Positions 47,580-56,395 of a DNA stretch of 64,000 bases are shown here, piece by piece; positions within the stretch are counted from its first letter, which is position 1, and each line of letters opens with the position of its first letter. The notes beneath the pieces were generated by a model. That model did no database searches and was not told where the DNA came from. It saw nothing but the letters and a program-made list of their open reading frames with translations. The translations under genes were made by a program, and so were the position numbers. The stretch comes from Jannaschia pagri (GTDB lineage: Bacteria > Pseudomonadota > Alphaproteobacteria > Rhodobacterales > Rhodobacteraceae): NCBI RefSeq assembly GCF_019655435.1, contig NZ_BPFH01000003.1, positions 496,001-560,000 on the forward strand. Reading direction: 5' to 3'.

Positions 47580-48494
47580 TCAGGAGCGCGAAGCAAGCGC
47601 GCCGAGGATCGCGGCGCGCCGTCGCGTATCCTCGGGCAGGGGCAGCGCCTGATCGGCGGCAAAGGTGCCCCTGTACGCGCCACTGAACAGCGCGCGGCCC
47701 TGGGCAAGGTTTGATAGGTTCAAGTTTCGCGCGAAGCTATGGCCCAGGCCAGAAATGCGGAACCCGGGGGCGGCGTTGCTCGGCTCCAGGAACCCTTCGA
47801 CGGCGAGGCGCCGCAGACGACCCGCCGCCCCCGTGAAACGACCCGTCTCGGACTGCTGCACCTGGAATAGGCCGCGGGCCGGATCATAGCGCCCGAACGC
47901 CGTCGCGAAACTGCCGCTGGGCGGGCGCCCTGGCAGGCGGGCCACGGGCACCGCGCCAATGCGGGTGGCCCCCTGCCCACGGGAGACATCGCCCGATACC
48001 AGATCCAGGGGGGAGCGTGCCGGGGAGAGGCGGCTGGCGATCACCTCTGTCCCGCGCCACAGGCCCGAGACGGCCACGCGGCTGCCAGGGCGCACCGACC
48101 GCAGGCCGCTGTCCAAGGTGACCGTGACGCCGTTGACCGTGACCTGGCGCGCGCTGGCGGCGGTTACGGTGCCCACTACGGGCTGTGTCACATGGATCCG
48201 CCGCGCGACCAGTGACCCGACCGATCCCGCCGCCTCGACCGTCAGACTATCGCCCCGTGTCAGAGCTGCGGCAGGCAGCGCGCCAAAGGCATCGGTGATC
48301 CGGGTGCCGTCGTCGGTCGTCAGCGCGCGACCCGCCACAACCAGCCCGCCGACCTCGGTTGCGATGCCGACGATACCGGTGCCGCCGATCCCGCCCTCTA
48401 TCTCTCGCTCTTGGGTCCAGCCGACACCAGGCAGCAAGGCCGCAGCCCCGCCGCCGAAGACACAGGTCCGCCGCGTGAACTTACTGGTCGTCAT
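47580..48494 (-). CDS. DUF5666 domain-containing exported protein
   Basis: A 304-residue protein with a signal peptide ([30 protein letters not shown] suggests Tat export). Repeated small beta domains with VVGTVTAASARQVTVNGVTVTL match DUF5666 (OB-like) modules. The N-terminal GGIGGTGIVG loop is conserved in such proteins. ATG 48494 lies 14 bases inside the end of the upstream DUF6502 gene, so the two are coupled. Function unknown. Confidence 0.75.
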   Translation of the reverse strand: MTTSKFTRRTCVFGGGAAALLPGVGWTQEREIEGGIGGTGIVGIATEVGGLVVAGRALTTDDGTRITDAFGALPAAALTRGDSLTVEAAGSVGSLVARRIHVTQPVVGTVTAASARQVTVNGVTVTLDSGLRSVRPGSRVAVSGLWRGTEVIASRLSPARSPLDLVSGDVSRGQGATRIGAVPVARLPGRPPSGSFATAFGRYDPARGLFQVQQSETGRFTGAAGRLRRLAVEGFLEPSNAAPGFRISGLGHSFARNLNLSNLAQGRALFSGAYRGTFAADQALPLPEDTRRRAAILGALASRS

Positions 48495-49341
48495 CGGGTT
48501 CCTGTCCTTCGGTCTTCGCGGGCTGGGTCTGGGCCGTCTCATCTTCACTGTAGAAGAAAATGCCGAAGCGAAAGCGGTGGCTGGCCTCCGGGTCCGTCGG
48601 GTCGGCGGTTTGCAGCGCGGCTGCCTTGGCGTTCACCCTGCGCAGGGCATCTGTGGCAATGGCACGGGCCTCTGCCTCGACATCTCGCAGGGCCTCTGCG
48701 TCCAAGGCATTGTAAAAGACGGCCCGTTCCAAGTGGGGTGGCGTGTCGGACAAGATGTTCGTCACGGCGGCATCCACATGGTCTCCTAGGTTATGGGCAA
48801 AGAAGTGCAGCCGCTGGTCCATGTCCGCCGGGGCCACCAACCCTTCCAGCAGAAGGTGGACGCGGTCTTCGGCGATGGTCAGGATGCCCTGCCGCGCCAG
48901 TTCGTCTAGGACGGTGCGGGGCCGGACGTCGCGGCTGACGGATTGCACCAGCGCCTCAAAACTAGGCCCCGCCTCGGCGTTGCGCGGGATCGGCACCGGG
49001 CGACCGTCGGCATCGACATATCCCGTGCTCGACAGCCACCGGCCAACGACCGTGCTGAGCATGGAGGCCTTGCGCTGGTCCGTCTGATCCGAGGTGTCAG
49101 AGAGACTCCGGAAGGCTTTCACGTCGCGGCGATGGACCCCTGTCATCACACTGATCCGACTGTCGGTGCCGTCCTGCCCGAGCATCTCGGTCGCGACCTC
49201 GACATAGGTTTGTTTCACCAACCGATAAAAGGCTGTCACCGTGACATTCTGGGAAATGAGCGCACGTACCAAGGGTCGCAGGATCCTGCGGATCGCACGG
49301 TCGAAAGCGCCTGCCTTGCTGAAAGGATCGGTGTCTCCCAT
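48481..49341 (-). CDS. DUF6502 family protein
   Basis: A 286-residue soluble protein with [39 protein letters not shown] and [23 protein letters not shown] segments, corresponding to the DUF6502 family. The N-terminal third resembles a winged helix, so DNA binding is possible. Often paired with the DUF5666 gene as here. Start ATG 49341; upstream an extension of 16 residues is open but lies in the divergent promoter region. Confidence 0.7.
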   Translation of the reverse strand: MGDTDPFSKAGAFDRAIRRILRPLVRALISQNVTVTAFYRLVKQTYVEVATEMLGQDGTDSRISVMTGVHRRDVKAFRSLSDTSDQTDQRKASMLSTVVGRWLSSTGYVDADGRPVPIPRNAEAGPSFEALVQSVSRDVRPRTVLDELARQGILTIAEDRVHLLLEGLVAPADMDQRLHFFAHNLGDHVDAAVTNILSDTPPHLERAVFYNALDAEALRDVEAEARAIATDALRRVNAKAAALQTADPTDPEASHRFRFGIFFYSEDETAQTQPAKTEGQEPDDDQ

Positions 49342-49457
49342 GGGCTCAACATGGGCAGTGTGGAATTTTTTTCCACGGGAAAATGGCATCAGGACTGGAC
49401 GAAGTGTCGCGCCGGGATACGTGGGACATTATCACACGCCATGAGATGGAGAGACCC

Positions 49458-49946
49458 ATGACCGTTACCACATTCTTCAAAGCAGGGCTTCTGGCCGCGG
49501 GACTGGCCCTTTCGGGCTGCGTCAGCACAGCGCCATCCGCGCCCGATATCGTCGATGTGGCTCAGTCTGCCGGAACGTTTGAGACCCTGGTGGCCGCCGT
49601 GAGCGCCGCCGATCTTGTGGGCACGCTGAAATCGGATGGTCCGTTCACAGTCTTCGCGCCCACCGATGCCGCCTTTGCCGCGTTGCCAGCGGGGACCGTT
49701 GAGACGTTGCTGCGTCCTGAGAACAAGGACCAGCTTGTGTCCATTCTGACGTACCACGTTCTGCCCGCCGAAGTGCGCGCGGCTGACCTTGCTGGCCTGC
49801 GCCTGAGCCCTGAAACCGTCAACGGCAAAACCCTCCATGTGGACGGTCGCAACGGCGTGACGGTAAACGGAGCCACCGTGATCCAGGCTGATATCGAGGC
49901 TTCTAATGGCGTCATCCACGTGATTGATCAGGTCCTGCTGCCGTAA
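49458..49946 (+). CDS. Fasciclin (FAS1) domain lipoprotein
   Basis: A 162-residue protein. The lipobox LALSGC marks Cys19 or so as the lipid-anchored residue. One FAS1 domain follows: [37 protein letters not shown] (H1 box) and [13 protein letters not shown] (H2 box). Probably a periplasmic adhesion or surface protein. ATG 49458 has GGAGAG upstream; an ATG 12 bases earlier overlaps it. The divergent region 49342-49445 contains GTGGAA..TTCCAC, a possible regulatory dyad. Confidence 0.85.
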   Translation: MTVTTFFKAGLLAAGLALSGCVSTAPSAPDIVDVAQSAGTFETLVAAVSAADLVGTLKSDGPFTVFAPTDAAFAALPAGTVETLLRPENKDQLVSILTYHVLPAEVRAADLAGLRLSPETVNGKTLHVDGRNGVTVNGATVIQADIEASNGVIHVIDQVLLP

Positions 49947-50011
49947 CACGCGTCCTTGACGGCAGGCTTGAGCCTGGGGGCCATTGCCCCCGCCGTAATG
50001 GCTAACACCCG

Positions 50012-50036
50012 CCCTCCTCGCCTCTCGCGAGGAGGG
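50012..50036. terminator. Strong hairpin after the fasciclin gene
   Basis: CCCTCCTCGC, loop CTCTC, GCGAGGAGGG: a perfect 10-bp GC-rich stem 66 bases after the stop. No T-run follows. The rest of 49947-50136 holds smaller dyads (CAGGCTTGAGCCTG) and no gene. Confidence 0.45.
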
Positions 50037-50136
50037 ACCTTCGCGTAGCCCGCGGCCATCACAACGTTCAGGCGGCCGAGCGCTAGCCTGCGCGAGACGA
50101 AGCTAATGGATTCAGGGGGCAAGACTATCGCAAGGT

Positions 50137-50183
50137 GGCGACCCCGGCAGGATTCGAACCTGCAACCTGCCCCTTAGGAGGGA
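50137..50183. repeat. Attachment site, displaced tRNA-Arg 3' half
   Basis: Identical over 47 bases to the tRNA gene at 61510-61556, from the CCA end through the T arm to the anticodon loop, then diverging (GGGAACC versus GGGGGCT). It lies 13 bases from the integrase stop, as expected for an att junction. Confidence 0.92.
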
Positions 50184-50196
50184 ACCGTTCATAGCG

Positions 50197-51291
50197 CTAT
50201 TCCTTCTGTGATTTCTTGCTCTTGGGTGTTTGTACAGTGGCCGCTTGTACGTGGTTTGTACGAAAACGGGCCCTGACATCGGCCTCATCAGTCTCTGCGT
50301 GGGCGTAGATACGCATGGGCAAATTGGGGTCAGACCAGCGCCCAGCCTTGGCTGCTGTTACCGGATCGACGCCTTGCCGGACTACCAATTCGGTGAAGAA
50401 CCCATGCCGTCCGGCAGGGTGCGCCGAGAGGTACGGGATGCCTGCGCTCTTGCAGATCGTCTTCCAACGCGTGTTGTAGCCTGTTGAGCTCCCATAACCG
50501 AAAACACGCGGCTTCATGAACTTTCCAGTCTTTCGATTCTTGGGACGTTTTGGTGGCAATGCCAGCAGCTCGTCCATCATCTGGGGCGAAACGGTGATCC
50601 AGCTTTCCGGATGTCCTTTCTGCGCCTTCACCCTGACCTTGTTCTCGGCGGGACGCAGATCGTCAGGCTCAATCGAGACAGCCTGATCGATCCGCGCCGC
50701 CGTCTCGAACATGAACCGGACCAAAGCGGCGTTGTAGAGATCGGCGGCTCGGCAAAACGCTTCAATCCATTCCTTGTCAGCGGGCTTGCGTTCAACCCGG
50801 CTGAGCTTCCCCCGGCGCTTGTCCTGGGCAATGCGCTCGAATTTGTCGTAGGGCTTCACTCGAATGAGCGGCGTCCCTTCCAGCTCGTGCGCGTTGTTGA
50901 TGACCGCACTCGCCGGCGTCACGATCTCGCGCCACCACGTGTCGGTCGATGCCTTCGGTTTAAGTTTAGGGCCAAGTCCCTTCAGAAGCGCACCAGAGAT
51001 CGCGCCTAAGGGCATGTCGCCAATCTCCTCGACAATGGGGATGAGCTGCTTCGCGGTCTTGGGGGAAGCATTGTAGAGCATAATCGCATCCGAGAACGTC
51101 TTGCTCGGCTCATCGCCAACGACATGGCGGCGTATTTGAAGCTCGGTCTCGCGATTTATCCAGTCCCGTGCGCCCGCTTCTGTAGATGCCTTAGTGCTTC
51201 GCCGGTATGGGCCTGCGATTGGCCTGCCGTTGTACTCGACCCAGCCCTTAGCCCAGAAGAAGCGACCCCTCTTGTAGATTTGGAGCGGCAT
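50197..51291 (-). CDS. int: Tyrosine-type site-specific integrase
   Basis: A 364-residue phage-type recombinase. The N-terminal region is a small DNA-binding domain; the catalytic domain shows the first Arg in FETAARIDQAV, then HPAGRHGF (HxxR), GRWSD and the nucleophile Tyr in MRIYAHAE near residue 330. It would integrate and excise the element at tRNA-Arg. Its stop is next to the att repeat. The 3' end of the gene contains three TTGTAC sites, possible arm-type binding sites. Confidence 0.92.
   Translation of the reverse strand: MPLQIYKRGRFFWAKGWVEYNGRPIAGPYRRSTKASTEAGARDWINRETELQIRRHVVGDEPSKTFSDAIMLYNASPKTAKQLIPIVEEIGDMPLGAISGALLKGLGPKLKPKASTDTWWREIVTPASAVINNAHELEGTPLIRVKPYDKFERIAQDKRRGKLSRVERKPADKEWIEAFCRAADLYNAALVRFMFETAARIDQAVSIEPDDLRPAENKVRVKAQKGHPESWITVSPQMMDELLALPPKRPKNRKTGKFMKPRVFGYGSSTGYNTRWKTICKSAGIPYLSAHPAGRHGFFTELVVRQGVDPVTAAKAGRWSDPNLPMRIYAHAETDEADVRARFRTNHVQAATVQTPKSKKSQKE
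50229..50263. promoter_or_regulatory. TTTGTAC repeat cluster, left end (candidate integrase arm sites)
   Basis: TTTGTACAG (50229-50237), CTTGTACGT (50244-50252) and TTTGTACGA (50255-50263), inside the 3' end of the integrase gene. The same two 9-mers in the same order occur at the right end (61389 and 61400). Confidence 0.5.
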
Positions 51292-51512
51292 GCCTGGCCT
51301 CCTTCAAAAATCTTGTCGATCTGCGCGGGTGTGATGAGCATAGTGCGCCCCAAGCGGTAGAATGCGCCGGTGTCGTTGGCCCGCTCCCGCAGCGTGCGCT
51401 CGGAGATGTCAATGCCCATGCCGGACATAACTTCGACCCATTGGGCAGGCGTCTTACCAAGCCCCAGGATTTGCGAGCTGTCTGATTTGTCGGTCTCTGC
51501 CATTTCAGTCAT
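51156..51512 (-). CDS. Excisionase-like helix-turn-helix protein
   Basis: A 118-residue (or 115, from ATG 51503) protein whose central part TPAQWVEVMSGMGIDISERTLRERANDTGAFYRLGRTMLITPAQIDKIF resembles a MerR/excisionase-type winged helix with a 'wing' before the second helix. The last 45 or so residues are read over the start of the integrase gene in another frame (136-base overlap), compact as in many phages. It likely controls excision direction. Divergent from the XRE regulator. Confidence 0.65.
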   Translation of the reverse strand: MTEMAETDKSDSSQILGLGKTPAQWVEVMSGMGIDISERTLRERANDTGAFYRLGRTMLITPAQIDKIFEGGQACRSKSTRGVASSGLRAGSSTTAGQSQAHTGEALRHLQKRAHGTG

Positions 51513-51601
51513 CCTTGTCCACCTGAGTTGAATCTTGCGTACGCATAGAATCGCTTGTTTGGAACCTTCTGACGTGATCAGATGGATCAAAACGGAAATG
51601 T

Positions 51602-51636
51602 GCGTCATTTTGTGCGATATTTATACAAAATTGCGC
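51602..51636. promoter_or_regulatory. Operator-like dyad between excisionase and XRE regulator
   Basis: GCGTCATTTTGT, 11 bases, ACAAAATTGCGC; arms match at 10 of 12 positions. It lies in the divergent promoter region, 23 bases before the XRE start, and is a likely binding site of that repressor. Confidence 0.5.
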
Positions 51637-51658
51637 TTTCGTCAATTGGGAAGTCGGA

Positions 51659-52081
51659 ATGGCGCAAGAAGATGCTGATATATTCGCGGAAGTAGGTGCA
51701 CGCCTAGCCATCTCGCGTAGCGAAATTGGCGTTTCACAGGCCGCGATGGCGGAAGCGATTGGCGTCTCACATCGGGCATATCATAGCTATGAAAAGGGCA
51801 AGCGAGGCATTCCAGTGGAGGCGCTGATCAAGATGCACGGCCGATACGAAGTCGACGTTGCTTGGTTGCTGCTTGGCACGAAATCGATCCGCGTCGGTCA
51901 TGATTTCGATGCGTTGAAACGGATCGAAGCCTCGCTCGATCAGTACGTAGAACAGGCTGGCATCAAAATCAGAAGTGAGAAGCGTGGAGCCATCGTTGCA
52001 CGATGGTACCAGTCACATGTCGAGGGGCGAGACGTAACGGATGATGACGTTCATACTTGGATAGAACTCGTAAGGGAGTAG
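51659..52081 (+). CDS. XRE-family helix-turn-helix regulator
   Basis: A 140-residue protein. Residues about 12-68 form a Cro/CI-type helix-turn-helix (ARLAISRSEIGVSQAAMAEAIGVSHRAYHSYEKGKRGIPVEALIKM). The C-terminal half is helical and may dimerise. Typical of mobile-element repressors; predicted to bind the upstream dyad and set expression of the excisionase and/or the cargo operon that follows 4 bases after its stop. Confidence 0.85.
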   Translation: MAQEDADIFAEVGARLAISRSEIGVSQAAMAEAIGVSHRAYHSYEKGKRGIPVEALIKMHGRYEVDVAWLLLGTKSIRVGHDFDALKRIEASLDQYVEQAGIKIRSEKRGAIVARWYQSHVEGRDVTDDDVHTWIELVRE

Positions 52082-52085
52082 CAAA

Positions 52086-52391
52086 ATGCAAGTACCAAGC
52101 GACAACTGGACAAAGCATAGGCGCATTACACTTGAGCGCGTTTTGCGCATGACCACTGATCCTATGCGGCCATTGATAGCGGTCTTTGCGGCAATGTGTG
52201 CAATATATCTGTTTGGGTTTGCTAGGTTTTCCCTTTTTCCAGTACAATCAGGTGCTTATTCATTGTTCGACGCTGGGCAAATCTTGTCCACGGCGATATC
52301 AGGCATTGTGGTCTTCTTTCTGGTGAGCGCTATCGCGGTACTTGCGTTCATCAACCACCGGATTGAACGGATGCTCTATGAATTTGACTAG
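52086..52391 (+). CDS. Small protein with two membrane helices, function unknown
   Basis: A 101-residue protein: helix one about residues 28-48 (PLIAVFAAMCAIYLFGFARF), helix two about 68-90 (STAISGIVVFFLVSAIAVLAFI), cytosolic ends. ATG 52086 has GGGAG seven bases upstream. It precedes the GHKL ATPase gene by 45 bases. Small 2-TM proteins next to ATPase or nuclease genes are often effectors in defence modules, but nothing here proves that. Confidence 0.6.
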   Translation: MQVPSDNWTKHRRITLERVLRMTTDPMRPLIAVFAAMCAIYLFGFARFSLFPVQSGAYSLFDAGQILSTAISGIVVFFLVSAIAVLAFINHRIERMLYEFD

Positions 52392-52436
52392 CAAGAAAAC
52401 CGGTTCACCCCTCAGCGGAAAGTGCGAGATGATTTG

Positions 52437-53771
52437 ATGGCGAACGAAGAACAAGAGATCAATGCGGAGCCGACAAAAACCTTTTTTGTAGATATGCTTG
52501 TTCGAGACATTGCGTTGGAGCAAGCGGTGTTGGACCTGTTGGATAACAGCGTTGACGGCGCAAAACGAGAATCTGAGGGATCTGACGATTTCACGAATAA
52601 ACGGATCGAGATCGCATTTTCATCTGATCAATTCGTGATCTGGGACAACTGTGGCGGCTTCAGTCGTGCGGTAGCACGCGACTATGCTTTCCGATTTGGT
52701 CGAGCTGCAGGCGCACGATCTACGCCGCATTCGATAGGCCAGTTCGGCGTCGGTATGAAAAGGGCGTTGTTCAAGTTCGGAAAACACTTTCGTGTAGACT
52801 CGGCAACGACAGACGAACAATGGGCCGTCGAAGTTGACGTTGCAGCGTGGGAAGCCGAACCCGGGTGGACATTTCCGTGGGCAGAACCAGACACTGCAAA
52901 GGTAGCAACAAATAAGCCTGGTACAAATATCATTGTAGGGCAACTCCGCCCTGAAGTGGCTAGTCGATTTGGTTCGCAGAACTTCGAAAACACAATTGTT
53001 GGGTTGATCAAGTCTAAACACCGTCAGTTCATTTCTGCAGGCCTAGATGTCCGCGTGAATGGCAACCGAATAGATGCGACTGACCTGAGCTTGTCGTTTT
53101 CTGATCAACTTAAGCCAGGCGTTGATGTTTTTGAACTCACCTATAACGGTGCAGCGCCGGTGAAAGTCAAAGTTATTGCCGGAGTCGGTCCCTCTATCCC
53201 GCGTGAAGCGGGGTGGTATGTGATTTGTAATGGACGAGTTGTGCTTGAAGCTGACCGACGGAATGTAACCGGTTGGGGCTTGATGGAGGAGCAGCAAAAT
53301 AGGCTTCTAATTCCAGCATACCATAATCAATTTGCTCGATTTAGAGGGGTAGCTTGGTTTGACTCTGACGACTCCTCGCAAGTCCCTTGGAACACCACAA
53401 AGGATGACATCGATCAAGACAGCCCAGCATGGCAAGCAGCCTTTGAAAAAATGCAGCAGATGATGCGACCCGTAATCGACTTCTTGAACGAGTTGGACAG
53501 GGATATTGACGAGTACACACGGGAAAAGAGCCCGCTGCTGGACTTTGTGGCAAAGACGCCATTGCGGAAATCAGATACCCTTTCGGAAAAAACGGTCTTC
53601 GCTGCACCCGCTAGAGACAGTGTTCAAAAAGGCCCCAAATATGTGAAAATTCAGTACTCCCGCCCTGTCGATGATGTTGAAGTTCTCCAGGAGGAATTGG
53701 GCGTGCGATCAGCCAAAGCTGTCGGGGAGAAATCGTTCGATCTGACGCTATCCAGGTTCACCGACGAATGA
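52437..53771 (+). CDS. GHKL-type ATPase (HSP90/MutL-like fold)
   Basis: A 444-residue protein. N-terminal GHKL ATP-binding fold: N-box DLLDNSVDGA (residues 33-42), G1 box WDNCGGF (69-75), G2 box GQFGVGMKRALFKFG (101-115). The remainder includes a transducer-like domain, an ADRRNVTGWG strand and an acidic C terminus. Such ATPases (MutL, MORC, HSP90 kin) clamp on DNA or proteins and occur in several defence systems. The stop overlaps the next gene as ATGA. A GTG at 52422 is an alternative start. Composition is AT-richer than the flanks. Confidence 0.8.
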   Translation: MANEEQEINAEPTKTFFVDMLVRDIALEQAVLDLLDNSVDGAKRESEGSDDFTNKRIEIAFSSDQFVIWDNCGGFSRAVARDYAFRFGRAAGARSTPHSIGQFGVGMKRALFKFGKHFRVDSATTDEQWAVEVDVAAWEAEPGWTFPWAEPDTAKVATNKPGTNIIVGQLRPEVASRFGSQNFENTIVGLIKSKHRQFISAGLDVRVNGNRIDATDLSLSFSDQLKPGVDVFELTYNGAAPVKVKVIAGVGPSIPREAGWYVICNGRVVLEADRRNVTGWGLMEEQQNRLLIPAYHNQFARFRGVAWFDSDDSSQVPWNTTKDDIDQDSPAWQAAFEKMQQMMRPVIDFLNELDRDIDEYTREKSPLLDFVAKTPLRKSDTLSEKTVFAAPARDSVQKGPKYVKIQYSRPVDDVEVLQEELGVRSAKAVGEKSFDLTLSRFTDE

Positions 53772-54727
53772 GTAGTTTTCGGAAGATTAACTATTCCTTG
53801 CGACCTGCTAAGCACGCTGAACGCAAGATGATGGGTGAGCTATTTCGACGCCTCGCGGCCTTCGCACCGCTTGAAGAATATAGATACGTTGGCCTAGGCA
53901 GCGTGTGGTTTGCCGATTTTTCCCTCTACCATAAATCCCTTGGGATAGCCGATATGGTGTCCATTGAGCGCGCGACGGGCAGCAAGGCACGGTTCGAAGC
54001 CAATCGCCCGTTCAATATCCAGATGAAATTCAAGCCTACCACACAGGCACTTCCCGAACTCGATTGGAACAAACGATCAATCGTCTGGCTGGATTACGAT
54101 GGCGTCTTAAGTGTAGACGTTTTGCTTGACGCACGTCTTGTGGGCAGCTCGTGCCGATCCGGTTCGATAATTGCGATTTCAGTAAACGCCGGGCGGGCGG
54201 ACGAAGTAACCGCCTTTGAAGATGATCGGAATGGCCCGACGGCTTTGGAGCGTTTCAAGGTTACATTTGGACGTGAACGTGTCGCTGACAAAATCGCTGA
54301 TGATGACTTACTTGGCAAACGATTTGCCAAACTGAGCAGGAGCATGATCTTGTCTGAAATTGAAGAAGCTGTCGCTCGGCGTAATGGTCAGGGTGGCCCA
54401 AAGTGCTTTTTCAATCCAATCGTCTCGTTCAGCTACAAAGACGACGCGCCAATGACCACCATTGTAGGGGTCTTGTACGATGAACCGGAGCGAGAAAATT
54501 TCGAAAGATGCCACTTCGGCGAACTGGACTTCCTCAAAGACGGCAACGAACTGGTTGATATCGAGGTTCCCAAGCTGACAATCAAAGAGATCAGGTACCT
54601 GGAGACGCAACTTCCTTTGGCTGCGGGGCATGACCTGCAGATCGAAGGCGACATACCCCAACGAGAAGCGAATTCGTTCGTGAAGCTCTATCGCTACCTA
54701 CCGAACTTTGCGACGCTTGAGGTCTGA
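53768..54727 (+). CDS. SAM-dependent methyltransferase-like (Rossmann-fold) protein
   Basis: A 319-residue protein with YVGLGSVWFADF (motif I-like), VSIERA (acidic residue after strand 2), and VWLDYDGVL (motif IV-like DYDG), consistent with a Rossmann-fold methyltransferase or a TcmP-type partner. No zinc or nuclease motif seen. Overlaps the GHKL ATPase gene by 4 bases, so the two products almost certainly work together. Family not recognised by name; true methylation activity is inference. Confidence 0.6.
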   Translation: MSSFRKINYSLRPAKHAERKMMGELFRRLAAFAPLEEYRYVGLGSVWFADFSLYHKSLGIADMVSIERATGSKARFEANRPFNIQMKFKPTTQALPELDWNKRSIVWLDYDGVLSVDVLLDARLVGSSCRSGSIIAISVNAGRADEVTAFEDDRNGPTALERFKVTFGRERVADKIADDDLLGKRFAKLSRSMILSEIEEAVARRNGQGGPKCFFNPIVSFSYKDDAPMTTIVGVLYDEPERENFERCHFGELDFLKDGNELVDIEVPKLTIKEIRYLETQLPLAAGHDLQIEGDIPQREANSFVKLYRYLPNFATLEV

Positions 54728-54805
54728 GCTGGTTAGCACCTGAACGATCGACAAATGAGGAACACTAGGCTAGAATATACGATATCAAAGAAAGAAAGAT
54801 CGTAA

Positions 54806-55888
54806 GTGTCTATAGTAGAACTGTTTTCAGGTTGTGGAGGATTCTCTCACGGTATTGAAGCCGCTGGGTTCTCAGTTGCTGTAGCTTATGACAACGACCC
54901 GGTTCTTTCCTCATCCTACCACCGAAATTTTCCATCGACTAAACAAATTCAAGCGGACGTCTCGTTGCTGACAGCAACAGATGTCATTCAAGAAGTCTCT
55001 GGCCCTATTCTAGGCATTGTTGGTGGTCCACCATGTCAAGGTTTCAGCTCGATCGGGAAACGACGCGAAGATGACCCCAGACGGGAGCTTTTGTCACATT
55101 TTTTCAGGATCGTAAGTGAGGTTCGGCCAACATTCTTTGTGATGGAAAACGTGGTTGGACTTCAACAGGGAGCAGCCAAAGAAGTCCTGTCTGGAGCTTT
55201 GGAGCATGTATCAGACAACTTCAACATCTCTGCACCTATGGTTTTGGATGCATCAGATTTTGGTGCTGCAACCAAAAGAGAACGTGTGTTTGTTATCGGC
55301 TTTCGGAAGGAACTGCAGATTTTGTTCGGCGAAGAGCGCCTTGCTCCTTATAAAATGCCACCGACCAGCGTCGCTGACGCGATCATTGACTTGGGAGCCG
55401 CTAAAAAATCTTCAACCACCGCGCACGATGACACATGGGAAATTCCATCGGGAATGGGTCTTTCTGCGTATGCAAAGCGACTAGTCGCTGAAGATCGCAA
55501 ATTTACTGGAAATATCCGAACAAAGCACACTGACGCAGTCAAGAAGCGCTTTGCAAAGGTGCCACCTGGAAAAACTGACAAAGTAGGCCGCCATCCACGG
55601 CTATCATGGGAAGGCCAGTGTCCGACTCTTCGCGCAGGGACTGGTTCTGATCGCGGTTCTTTTCAGTCGGTCCGACCACTGCACCCTGAAGAGCCTCGCG
55701 TGATTACGGTTCGCGAAGCCGCTCGCCTACAGGGGTTTCCAGACAGACACTTTTTTCACGATACGATCTGGCATTCGTTCCGTATGATCGGCAACAGCGT
55801 ATCTCCGATCATGTCCTACGCACTGTTTCGCGCAATCCAGGATTGCTTAGAAGAAGCATCCGTCAATTCAGCTGTGGCTGCTGAGTAG
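54806..55888 (+). CDS. DNA (cytosine-5-)-methyltransferase
   Basis: A 360-residue C5 methyltransferase. Motif I ELFSGCGGFSHGIEAAGF, motif IV GGPPCQGFSSIGKR with catalytic Cys near residue 77, motif VI MENVVG, motif VIII ATKRERVFVIG, target-recognition region about 190-285, then motifs IX-X REAARLQGFPDRHFF and MIGNSVSPIM. Start GTG 54806. No restriction endonuclease gene is adjacent. It may protect the host DNA from the GHKL/SAM-fold pair or be an orphan methylase. Confidence 0.9.
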   Translation: MSIVELFSGCGGFSHGIEAAGFSVAVAYDNDPVLSSSYHRNFPSTKQIQADVSLLTATDVIQEVSGPILGIVGGPPCQGFSSIGKRREDDPRRELLSHFFRIVSEVRPTFFVMENVVGLQQGAAKEVLSGALEHVSDNFNISAPMVLDASDFGAATKRERVFVIGFRKELQILFGEERLAPYKMPPTSVADAIIDLGAAKKSSTTAHDDTWEIPSGMGLSAYAKRLVAEDRKFTGNIRTKHTDAVKKRFAKVPPGKTDKVGRHPRLSWEGQCPTLRAGTGSDRGSFQSVRPLHPEEPRVITVREAARLQGFPDRHFFHDTIWHSFRMIGNSVSPIMSYALFRAIQDCLEEASVNSAVAAE

Positions 55889-55962
55889 GGCCTAGTTTTG
55901 ATACTGGAGCGGCGAGAAGTACCAGTTTCAGAGCCAGTTCGATCGAGAAGGCGGTTTACGAC

Positions 55963-56259
55963 ATGAAGATGAACATACTTGAAGACCCGATGCACCCCGG
56001 TGAAGTCCTGAAAGAGCTTTACCTCGATCCCCTAGAGATGGGGGCAATCGCGTTTGCGCGGCGTCTGGGCGTGCCTCGGGCGCGGATCGAGCGGTTGATC
56101 AAGGGGACGACCGGCATCACGCCTGACACAGCGCTGCGTCTTGCCCGCGTGTTCAACACGACTCCGGCCTATTGGGTGAACTTGCAGACGAACTATGACA
56201 TGGCGCGCGTGGCCAGAGAGATTGATGTCTCAGACATCGAGCCGCTTGTTGCTGCATAG
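55963..56259 (+). CDS. higA: HigA-family antitoxin without a visible toxin
   Basis: A 98-residue HigA/VapI-type helix-turn-helix protein: MHPGEVLKELYL, FARRLGVPRARIERLIKGTTGITPDTALRLARVF, YWVNLQTNYDMA. HigA normally follows a HigB mRNA interferase gene; only 74 bases separate it from the methyltransferase, with no room for higB. GC content is higher than the preceding genes, so it may be a separate insertion. Confidence 0.85.
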   Translation: MKMNILEDPMHPGEVLKELYLDPLEMGAIAFARRLGVPRARIERLIKGTTGITPDTALRLARVFNTTPAYWVNLQTNYDMARVAREIDVSDIEPLVAA

Positions 56260-56395
56260 AGCGAGTCGTGAGATCGAGTTGAGGCACCTTGCCGTTCAAT
56301 CCTCGCTAGGCACTTCAGCTTTTTCACTTAGGCCAGCGCTTGCTTCCTGGCAAAGTCGAGTTGGACCTTATCTGTCTGAGTGCTAAGGTGCGGCC

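Noticed and set aside
50137-50183. A second functional tRNA-Arg gene
   Set aside because: Only the 3' half is present; no D arm or 5' acceptor strand follows.
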